Positions 19,301-25,432 of a DNA stretch of 25,432 nucleotides are shown here, piece by piece. Within the stretch, counting starts at the first letter, position 1. The number at the start of each line of letters is the position of its first letter. The position numbers and the translations under genes were made by a program. Source of the DNA: Isotricha intestinalis (taxonomy: Eukaryota > Ciliophora > Litostomatea > Vestibuliferida > Isotrichidae). The DNA is taken from contig JAJJLU010003896.1 in NCBI GenBank assembly GCA_023807065.1, positions 1 to 25,432 on the forward strand, written 5' to 3'. The notes below the pieces were generated by a model. That model made no database searches and was not told where the DNA came from. It was given only the letters and a program-made list of their open reading frames with translations.

Positions 19301-21632
19301 ATTCAAAGAAGGAAGATTTATTGAATTAGAAAAAAATTTAGATAGAGACATTACAAATGGTTATATTGGATTTAAATTTAATTTTTCTTTTGAAAAATTT
19401 TTTTTCTATGAAAATAAAATATGTTTTATTATAAGATGTATAGAAAATAAAATGGATAATGATGAAAATATTGATTTAAGTCATGTAAATAATCCAATAT
19501 CAAATTATATAAATTCAAATTATTTATTTGATAAATTAAATGAAATTAATTATGAAGAAAAAGATAAATTCTTTTTAAATATTCAAAACTTTCAAAATTT
19601 AACAGATAATAATAGAAATTTAAAAAACATTATAGAGGATAATTATAAAGATATAAAAACAAAAAGTAGAATTTATGGAGAAAATAATTATTATAATCAA
19701 ACTCAAGTTTTAAATAATGAAAGTGCATCTCAAGCTGGAGAATCATATAATTCAAATTTAAGTAAATTAAATAGAATAATTGAAGCAAGAGAAAATTTAT
19801 TACAAGATGTAAATTTTTATACTTTAAAATATATGAGTATTATACCTTCAATTTTTTTAATTGGAACAATTTTTTTTTCAAATATATTTTGCTTTTTTAT
19901 TGGACGTTTATGTGATGAACTTCAAGAAGTAAGACTTATAAATTCAATTGTTTTTAAAATTCAAATTCAATCAATTAGAATTTTAAATACTCTTTTAGAC
20001 TATTTATCTATTTTAAGATTTAAAATATTAAACAAAGAAAATAATTTAAAGTTTGGACATGATGATTTAAATATCTTTATTAATAATTCTAAAGTTAATG
20101 TTACTGAATGGTTTTCTTTAGCTTCTGTTTATTTAAATTATATTGAAAGATATTTAAGCAAATATTTAAAAAATCCTGATTTATTTTGGCATAAATTTAA
20201 TATTACTTATTATATTGAATTACCTTTTAATTTCAGTGAATTTTTTCCTTTTATTATTTCTTCTTCTTTATATAATGCTTATTATTTATTTACTATTGAT
20301 TTTTATAATAATTTTCTTAATTTAACTAAAGATGAATTTGAAACTATAATGTATACTTCTTATATTTGTATTGATGGAACTAATAAATATATTTTACCTG
20401 TTATTTATCGTTCAATTTCTATTTTATTAGAAGATTTTTTAAAATATAATAATAGACTTTTTTATGTAATTAAAATGAGTCTTTTTGGTTTTTTTATTTT
20501 TACTAATATAATTGGAATAATATTATTTATATTTATTATTTTAACAATTAATCATTTTGGTATTGGAATACAAAAAGTTTATAAAATAAGTCAAATAAAT
20601 ATTACAAATATAATATCTAATATTGAAAATTTTAAAACAGTTGTTAAATATAGATTTAAATTAGATGAAAATGAAGAAAGATTAGTTAAACAAAAAACTT
20701 TATTAACAACAAAAACAAAAAATAAAATTGAAAGAGGATTAAGTAATATTGAAGAAGATTCAAATAAAGAAATCCATCATGAATTTTACGAACATAAAAA
20801 ATATAAAAATATCAAAATAGAAAAATTTCTAATTATATTTTTTATATCATATTTTGGATGTTTTTGTGTAATTTTAATTTTTTTATTTTATTTACCATTA
20901 AATTTAATTGATAATAATGGTAATTTAATAAAGAGTGAATCATATATTTTACAACAATTTTTTTACACTTCAATACAATTATATAGATTAAAATGTTATT
21001 TTACAGGTATAGCAAGTATAGAATATTTTGACTATAATCAAATTGTAAATGAATCTTTATCAGATTCTTTATATAAAACTTTACCTAAATTTAAAACATT
21101 TTATAATTTTTATTATATTGGTTTTAAATTAGATGCTTGTTATTCTTTATATATTAAAGATAGTTATGAATATAATAAATGCAAAAAAGAAGATTGGCCT
21201 ATTTCATTTAATAATACTGAATCTTTTAAAGAATTTATACTTAGAAAAATTACTATTTTAGAATATGAATATCAATATAATCTTAATTATAATAAAAGTT
21301 TTTCTTCAATTGAAATGTTTGATCATATTGAATATCTTAAAATTTTAAAAGCTTATCAATTATATTATATTAATGTTTTTCAAAGGTTTGAAGATACTAT
21401 TCAAGATGTTTTAGTTAATAGAATCAATAACATCAAAAAATATAATTTATTATTATGTGCTTTTTTAGTTATTTTACCATTTTCTATATTGATTTATTCA
21501 TTGACTGCTTTAAAATCTTATTTTCAAAGAATGCTTTTAATATCAAAAAGTTTTATTCAAATAATTCCTTCATATATAATATTTAATACTCCATCATTAG
21601 AAAGTTGGTTAGAAAAAGAAGGAAAAATATGA
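16344..21632 (+). CDS. TmcB-like multi-membrane PAS sensor protein, paralogue B
   Basis: 1,762 residues, the same architecture as its divergent neighbour. There is an N-terminal multi-pass membrane region (about 30-320), the Cys pair HAIECPNQEC, FLLERLKIK, and a PAS domain (about 610-725) with GKIFHC, MPNIFSKDH and IIQGMSRKL. A variable acidic linker follows (with ENENENL and a TPLIIRSSRE stretch), then four C-terminal membrane segments (near 1160, 1375-1400, 1495-1517 and 1700-1723). It ends IFNTPSLESWLEKEGKI. No catalytic output domain is visible. It stops with TGA followed at once by TAA, the only TGA stop among the intact genes. It is convergent with the START gene, whose end is 76 bp away. 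The pair looks like an inverted duplication followed by strong divergence, with linkers and outer loops changed most. Function is inferred only from PAS and membrane topology. Confidence 0.82.
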   Translation: MSTRDLKLFIEDEIDLKKKFILLMDKLINNQSNELDNFIFLIIFSIQNISIYFPEKIGVLKTSNNTFDKILIYLEKIIRVKSLFFYHKDYYFIIIFLICLYNIFFTILFIYLLFITNRATPYNSAFQIFNFLIKISIYLLSNVTLDFFTHLICFHNEYNKYIPEIKCNQSNNLISFIISFITVLFSQLFIIFIHCFYEDNLYTSESSFSCSCDNLFLFQHLNTIISSFTLSLFNEFHHGFFFLINFSFSAFLFFYYINRFIYYNPVTHLIYGLSFFLNLYTSIYFFFFYYIKMSYKGLIYLISCIFVSVFYIKLQNNILDKIVKKTPYHKLNNRFYLLYYIKFLIDLIEQSNLNPEKRALLIGIMEIHAIECPNQECLTKNKKKIYLPIDNSWSDRSKSFIYDKIFLKTFIVVIINYYLKIDFYTPELVINLSHYYLNVIGNVCLCIYHCKKVNQMNLKLKEKFLLERLKIKIELKLIKSLKDENEAVSDLEDLNTTFYYKYNNITKQFIKEIYKDLDLNIEFWDHFSIKKNPEIIDLNKVIKVIEKINNSKNEIKKLWKKMFEIYSGINIYYLLYLEYIIEINDDTKLKTELERYKKKKENSTENIIINYYNILFSKDTGIAIINGDKGKEGIIEKVNYSFGKIFHCNSSKIKGKYINDFMPNIFSKDHIKAMKNFFDNGKKILINKGNSKIFGLDKNKSILQLEISIKIFPILNDYLYYIGLLTLDKVDDIILIDSNFIIQGMSRKLVKKFQITNDNLFIENEIPFYIICKNFIRFYRTFFNQNKKSIKKKQIRNSFITNSIQPFYHDDHKIVLKDEYDIDISTIEDNKNQQINIENIEDINENMEIEYEIKFPYFLSKYSYITNNLEKELNNHSNISELNSQNENENLSSLNNDSKINKEIDEEDTPLIIRSSRETNNYQNSSFYKNSKLFLRTPVNTPFECSDISFNNQPNIVFYDYGKTKTKQEINYENEGKKKLDLYKNLFKEGRFIELEKNLDRDITNGYIGFKFNFSFEKFFFYENKICFIIRCIENKMDNDENIDLSHVNNPISNYINSNYLFDKLNEINYEEKDKFFLNIQNFQNLTDNNRNLKNIIEDNYKDIKTKSRIYGENNYYNQTQVLNNESASQAGESYNSNLSKLNRIIEARENLLQDVNFYTLKYMSIIPSIFLIGTIFFSNIFCFFIGRLCDELQEVRLINSIVFKIQIQSIRILNTLLDYLSILRFKILNKENNLKFGHDDLNIFINNSKVNVTEWFSLASVYLNYIERYLSKYLKNPDLFWHKFNITYYIELPFNFSEFFPFIISSSLYNAYYLFTIDFYNNFLNLTKDEFETIMYTSYICIDGTNKYILPVIYRSISILLEDFLKYNNRLFYVIKMSLFGFFIFTNIIGIILFIFIILTINHFGIGIQKVYKISQINITNIISNIENFKTVVKYRFKLDENEERLVKQKTLLTTKTKNKIERGLSNIEEDSNKEIHHEFYEHKKYKNIKIEKFLIIFFISYFGCFCVILIFLFYLPLNLIDNNGNLIKSESYILQQFFYTSIQLYRLKCYFTGIASIEYFDYNQIVNESLSDSLYKTLPKFKTFYNFYYIGFKLDACYSLYIKDSYEYNKCKKEDWPISFNNTESFKEFILRKITILEYEYQYNLNYNKSFSSIEMFDHIEYLKILKAYQLYYINVFQRFEDTIQDVLVNRINNIKKYNLLLCAFLVILPFSILIYSLTALKSYFQRMLLISKSFIQIIPSYIIFNTPSLESWLEKEGKI

Positions 21633-21708
21633 TAAATAAAAAATTAAATAGTTAAAAATTATAAATATAAATAAACTAAAATTCGTTTAATATACTAAAA
21701 AAAATATT

Positions 21709-22698
21709 TTATAATCCCTTTTCTTGAATATACTCTGGTAACTTTTTAATAGTTTCATGAACCCAATCTCTTTGTCCTTTAGGAGCTTGACTGAACATTA
21801 ATTTCATAGCTAAATTAGAATTAATTCTAATATCCAATTGAGCAATACTTTTAAATTCAGTTAAATTATCATTAATTTTTCTTAAGAAAGTACCATTAAT
21901 AATTAAATTACCTCTAGTAACACCACTTTTTTCAGGTTCTAAAGGATGAGTAGTACTTTTTAATAAGAAAACTTTAGTATCATTAATTCCAGCATAATTA
22001 TGAAAAGATTTTTTTTCTTCTACAAAATCTCTATCATTTAAAGGCCAAGGAAATTTTAAGTAGAAATAATCATATTCAATTTCTAAATAATTATTAATTT
22101 TCTTTCTTTCTTCTATAATATGTCCTTTACTTAACATTACTTCAAATCTACTTCTAAATTCAAAATCTTCCATAAATGATGATAATACATTTATATTAAA
22201 AGGAAAATTTGCAAATGTTTTTAATATACAACTAGGTGTTTTATTTTCATCATCTAATAATACTTTCTTCATATATACAGTTACTGTATTATCTTCTATT
22301 ATTTTTTCCCATCCATTTGTATTTCCTGGTTCATTATTTTCATTTATTAATTCTATAAATTTTAATTCATTTTCATCATCTGTATAATAAGTTTTTGGAA
22401 TGTGGATTTTGTCATTTGGTGATGTTATTATTTTGTATTTCCCTCTTTTTTCTTCTATTATGTTTTCATTTATGTTATTTGCTTTATTATTTATTTCTGA
22501 TGTTGAAATGGTTGATATGTGAGATAAACAATCTTCATATTCACTTCCTTCAAAAAATGATTCAAAATTTTTAGTGTTTGTTCCTTTTTTATTGGGTTTT
22601 AGTTCTGATTCTTTTAATTGGTTTGTATCTTTTTTTAATGGCTTTAAGGAATGGAAACTTAAGAATAAGGAATTTAAATTTGGACTTTTGTATATCAT
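21709..22698 (-). CDS. START-domain lipid-transfer protein
   Basis: 329 residues. The N-terminal 110 or so are low-complexity and charged, with no recognised domain, signal peptide or membrane segment. The START domain runs from about 128 to 325: NGWEKIIEDNTVTVYMKK, CILKTFANFPF, SSFMEDFEFRSRFEVML, then the family hallmark DYFYLKFPWPLNDRDFVEEK and a later GVTRGNLIINGTFLRK. This pattern matches phosphatidylcholine-transfer/StAR-related proteins, which carry one lipid between membranes in a closed pocket; the actual ligand cannot be told. The start is the first ATG of the frame. It lies tail-to-tail with TmcB-like paralogue B and head-to-head, about 600 bp away, with the PEP mutase gene. Confidence 0.88.
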   Translation of the reverse strand: MIYKSPNLNSLFLSFHSLKPLKKDTNQLKESELKPNKKGTNTKNFESFFEGSEYEDCLSHISTISTSEINNKANNINENIIEEKRGKYKIITSPNDKIHIPKTYYTDDENELKFIELINENNEPGNTNGWEKIIEDNTVTVYMKKVLLDDENKTPSCILKTFANFPFNINVLSSFMEDFEFRSRFEVMLSKGHIIEERKKINNYLEIEYDYFYLKFPWPLNDRDFVEEKKSFHNYAGINDTKVFLLKSTTHPLEPEKSGVTRGNLIINGTFLRKINDNLTEFKSIAQLDIRINSNLAMKLMFSQAPKGQRDWVHETIKKLPEYIQEKGL

Positions 22699-23302
22699 TT
22701 TATATTTTTTTTAATATTTTTCCAATTGAGTTAATTTTTATTTGTTATATTTATTTTTTTTATTTAATATCATTTGTTATTACATTATTTTATGTGTTTT
22801 ATAAATGTGAATAGTGCTCAATTTTTATAAGTTAAATTATTCTGATGATTTGAGAAAAGTGATTTTTTAATAAATTTAATTAACTGAATTATATTAAAAA
22901 AAATGAAAAAATAAATTTAAAAATTTATTATATTATTTGGGAAAGAAAAGTTTGGATTTCAATCAATAAAAAATATATAAATATATTTTTCTATTAAATT
23001 AATGAAATATTTAATAATTCTAAAAAACAATAAAATAATAAATAATTTATATTAATTAATGACGTAAGATGTTAAAAAAATTATAAATATTTGCGTTGTT
23101 AATAATTAAACAAAAAAGATATTTTAAGCATATATTCCACAACTCAAAAAAATCAAATAAAAACCCCTAATAATGATGTATAGAAAAACAAATTCAAAAT
23201 ATTTTCAGAAAAAAACTTTCAAAAAGAAGAAAAACGGAAAAATACAAAAACAAATTTAAATTTTAAAAAAATGTGTTTCAAAAAAAAAATAAAATAAAAA
23301 AA
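22699..23302. other. 604-bp divergent intergenic region
   Basis: It lies between the starts of the START gene and the PEP mutase gene. No supported gene; one plus-strand frame over the START gene's 5' end is judged a chance frame. The last 150 bases before the PEP mutase start are rich in A and purines, with a CCCCTAATAATGATG stretch. A tiny upstream reading frame begins at 23271. Confidence 0.5.
23271..23297 (+). promoter_or_regulatory. possible 8-codon upstream ORF
   Basis: ATG TGT TTC followed by Lys/Ile codons and TAA (23295-23297), ending 5 nt before the PEP mutase ATG at 23303 and in another frame. If the transcript leader includes it, it could dampen translation. The transcript start is unknown. 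Confidence 0.3.
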
Positions 23303-24583
23303 ATGTCTCAAAAAATAGTATATGTTGATATGGTTGGAGATCTTTTCCACTATGGTCATGTTGAGATCCTTCGTCGTGCTAGAGAAAAAGGAGATCGTCT
23401 CTTAGTAGGAGTTCACAGCGATGAGACAGTGATGCAATATAAGCGAAAACCTATATGTTCAATGTCAGAAAGATTAGAGGTAATAAAAGCATGTAGATAT
23501 GTAGACGAGGTATTAGAAGATGCTCCTTTAATTGTTACATCCTCTTTTGTGCGGGAACATAATATCTCAATTATTGTAGCAGGAGATGACCACACAAAGG
23601 AGGAGTTGAATAAGATGTATGGTGAAGTAATTGACAAATTAGTATTAATCCCATCTACAAAAGGAATATCAACAACAATGATATTAATGCGTGTAAATTA
23701 TTATGGTGAAAATAATGTAAAAGCTAAAAAATTTAGACAGTTACTTATTCCTGGGAAACCAGGTTTAATTATGGAAGCTCATAATGGACTTTCTGCTAAA
23801 ATAGTTGAAAATACTGGTTTTAAAGGAATTTGGGGTTCTGGTTTATCTATTAGTGCTTCATTAGGAGTGAGAGATGCTAATGAAGCTTCTTGGACTCAAG
23901 TCACTGAAGTTATTGGATTTATGAATGAAGCTACTACTCTCCCTATTTTATTAGATGGTGATACTGGTTATGGGAATTTTAATAATGCAAGAAGATTAGT
24001 TATGAAATTAGATAAAATGGGTATTGCTGGTGTTTGCTTAGAAGATAAAATATTCCCTAAAACTAATTCTTTATTAGATGTTAAACAAGAACTTGCTGAT
24101 ATTAAGGAATTTGCTGGAAAAATTAGAGCTTGTATTGATAGTAAATTAAGTCATGATTTTGTTGTTGTTGCTCGTATTGAAGCCTTCATTGCTGGATTAG
24201 GTTTAGAGGAAGCATTGAGGAGAGCCAATGCTTATGAGGAAGCAGGTGCTGATGCTATTTTGGTTCATAGTAAGAAGAATACACCTGAAGAAATTAAAGC
24301 TTTTATGAATGAGTGGAATAAAAAAGAAAAAAAAGTTCCTATTATTATCGTTCCTACAACTTATTTTACTAATTATCAAGAATTTGCTGATATGGGTATT
24401 TCACTTATAATTTGGGCAAATCATAATATGAGAGCTTCTATTAAAGCCATGGAAGATGTATGTAAGGAAATTTATGAAAATAAATCTATTAAGGATTTAA
24501 AAGATATTTCTAGTGTTAAACATGTTTTTGAATTGCAAAATGAACAAGAATTGAAGGAAGCTGAAAAAAAATATTTACCTTAA
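23303..24583 (+). CDS. fused cytidylyltransferase-phosphoenolpyruvate mutase
   Basis: 426 residues. PEP mutase turns phosphoenolpyruvate into phosphonopyruvate, the first step to C-P compounds such as 2-aminoethylphosphonate. Residues 4-135 are a cytidylyltransferase-like domain: HYGH nucleotide-binding motif (16-19), [28 protein letters not shown] (93-97) and GISTT (121-125), closest in style to ethanolamine-phosphate cytidylyltransferase. Residues 145-400 are the PEP mutase barrel: WGSGLS (177-182), DGDTGYGN with metal-binding Asp (218-225), and EDK-x5-NS (247-256), the diagnostic signature separating PEP mutase from other isocitrate-lyase relatives. The N-terminal fusion is known in bacterial PEP mutases. 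I start at ATG 23303 ([10 protein letters not shown]); the frame also opens upstream through GTG at 23273, but eukaryotes need ATG. The first 150 or so coding bases use clearly more G/C-ending codons than the rest. Highly confident call. Confidence 0.94.
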   Translation: MSQKIVYVDMVGDLFHYGHVEILRRAREKGDRLLVGVHSDETVMQYKRKPICSMSERLEVIKACRYVDEVLEDAPLIVTSSFVREHNISIIVAGDDHTKEELNKMYGEVIDKLVLIPSTKGISTTMILMRVNYYGENNVKAKKFRQLLIPGKPGLIMEAHNGLSAKIVENTGFKGIWGSGLSISASLGVRDANEASWTQVTEVIGFMNEATTLPILLDGDTGYGNFNNARRLVMKLDKMGIAGVCLEDKIFPKTNSLLDVKQELADIKEFAGKIRACIDSKLSHDFVVVARIEAFIAGLGLEEALRRANAYEEAGADAILVHSKKNTPEEIKAFMNEWNKKEKKVPIIIVPTTYFTNYQEFADMGISLIIWANHNMRASIKAMEDVCKEIYENKSIKDLKDISSVKHVFELQNEQELKEAEKKYLP

Positions 24584-25249
24584 TATTTAGTGTTATTTCG
24601 TAATTTGTGGGAGTTTGTATTTTATAAAAAATCTCTTTATTTATTTTCTATTGATAAATAAAGTAAAATATAAGAATTTTATTATTATCAACCAATAAAT
24701 CAAATTTTTAGTTTAAAATAATCACCAATGATTTAAATTTAAAGAATATTTCCTATAAAACTAATTAAAAAAAGCTAAGAATATATTTATGTTTTCAAGT
24801 TTTTTTAATTTTTAAACAGGAATTTTATAAATTTTTTTAAAAGGCTTTCTAACATTAAATTTTTATTTCTTTTTTATTTTATAAATTCTTTCTTTCATAT
24901 ATAAATTTTTTTCTTTAATAATTTTATTATTTATTAAATATATTTTTTTAAAGATTTAAACAAATTATGAATAAATCTTGAATATTATTAAATAATTAAT
25001 TTAAATGACTTTTTTTTGATGGCAAAATTTAGGGACTTTAACTAATGCTTTTTTTTCTTTTTGATTTTGTAATTGAGATATTATAACAATTATACCTATA
25101 TTTTTTTATATAATTTATATATTATTAATTATAATTGTAAAAAAATCTTATATTAAAAAATCTCAAAAAAACAAACAATATGAATTAATAATAATATATA
25201 TTAACAAAACTATTTAATTGAAAAAAAAAAATTTATATAAAAATATAAG
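24584..25249. other. 666-bp AT-rich intergenic region
   Basis: No supported gene. It holds the 3' flank of the PEP mutase gene and the upstream region of the leishmanolysin-like gene. Short minus-strand readable pieces (for example one with KVPKFCHQKK near 25020-25050) might be an old relic but are too short to name. Confidence 0.45.
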
Positions 25250-25432
25250 ATGAAATTAATTGGAGTGATAATTCAATTAAACTTCTTGATACCTATAATT
25301 TTTTCATTTAAATGTGGATTTAATTCTTTACCTCGTCCTAAAATTCAATCAATTTTACCAATTAACAATACTTCAAATCAGAATTTAAGAACTTTATCTT
25401 CTTATCATCCATTAAAAATATATGTAGATTAT
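25250..25432 (+). CDS. leishmanolysin-like (GP63) metalloprotease, N-terminal fragment
   Basis: An open frame from ATG at 25250 runs off the window edge, 61 codons visible. Residues 1-20 or so form a hydrophobic signal peptide (LIGVIIQLNFLIPIIFSF). A mature start with a Cys (KCGFNSLPRP) and then SSYHPLKIYVDY follow. The Cys shortly after the signal, then a Pro-Leu/Ile-(Arg/Lys)-Ile-x-x-Asp-Tyr strand, is how leishmanolysin-family (M8) pro-regions of protists usually begin. The zinc-binding HExxH lies beyond the window, so the assignment is tentative. If right, it is a secreted or surface zinc protease. Confidence 0.5.
   Translation, partial: MKLIGVIIQLNFLIPIIFSFKCGFNSLPRPKIQSILPINNTSNQNLRTLSSYHPLKIYVDY

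Noticed and set aside
22578..22814. 78-codon hydrophobic plus-strand frame at the 5' end of the START gene
   Set aside because: It is mostly antisense to the START gene's low-complexity N-terminus and matches no family.
23413..23637. 74-codon minus-strand frame inside the PEP mutase gene
   Set aside because: It is antisense to the conserved cytidylyltransferase domain and has no protein-like features.
24990..25100. Possible zinc-finger relic (KFCHQKK) on the minus strand
   Set aside because: Only a few readable residues with one Cys and one His; too little to support a gene.
1..25432. tRNA, rRNA or CRISPR features
   Set aside because: No GC-rich island with cloverleaf form, no rRNA-like stretch and no evenly spaced repeats were seen on reading both strands.

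Overview
The window is very AT-rich nuclear DNA from a microbial eukaryote. Genes are long and closely spaced, and are annotated on both strands. TAA is the usual stop and TGA is used once, with no in-frame TAA, TAG or TGA inside the intact reading frames, so the standard genetic code fits. Two spliceosomal-type introns of only 32 and 33 nt (GTAAAT...TAG) can be read from the sequence. The gene set is PAS-containing multi-membrane TmcB-like giants, a PEP mutase (phosphonate synthesis), a CLEC16A homologue, leishmanolysin, a START protein, a B-box/DUF285 pseudokinase and a relic pectin acetylesterase. Together with the tiny introns this suggests a host-associated or anaerobic protist. My best guess is a ciliate lineage that keeps the standard code (for example a litostome or rumen-type ciliate). 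A metamonad such as a parabasalid is the main alternative. No rRNA, tRNA, CRISPR or transposase is visible.

Layout. 1-3285: gene-poor DNA with two decayed minus-strand genes, an unrecognised one (about 250-850) and the C-terminal half of a DENN-domain protein (about 1720-3200). 3286-6092: a three-exon CLEC16A/FPL gene. 6203-8200: a pseudokinase + B-box + DUF285 repeat protein. 8265-9715: a broken rhamnogalacturonan acetylesterase-like gene. 9708-9752: a perfect 21-bp hairpin where this relic meets the convergent WD40 gene (9733-10677, minus). 10785-16178 (minus) and 16344-21632 (plus): a head-to-head pair of about 1,800-residue TmcB-like paralogues sharing a 165-bp promoter region. 21709-22698 (minus): a START lipid-transfer protein. 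23303-24583: a fused cytidylyltransferase-PEP mutase. 25250-end: the first 61 residues of a probable leishmanolysin-like protease.

The genes do not form an operon, as expected for a eukaryote. Themes recur: membrane sensing (TmcB pair), endosome/lysosome traffic (CLEC16A, lost DENN), lipid handling (START, phosphonate headgroup precursor) and surface or secreted enzymes (leishmanolysin, lost acetylesterase). These thematic links are inference.
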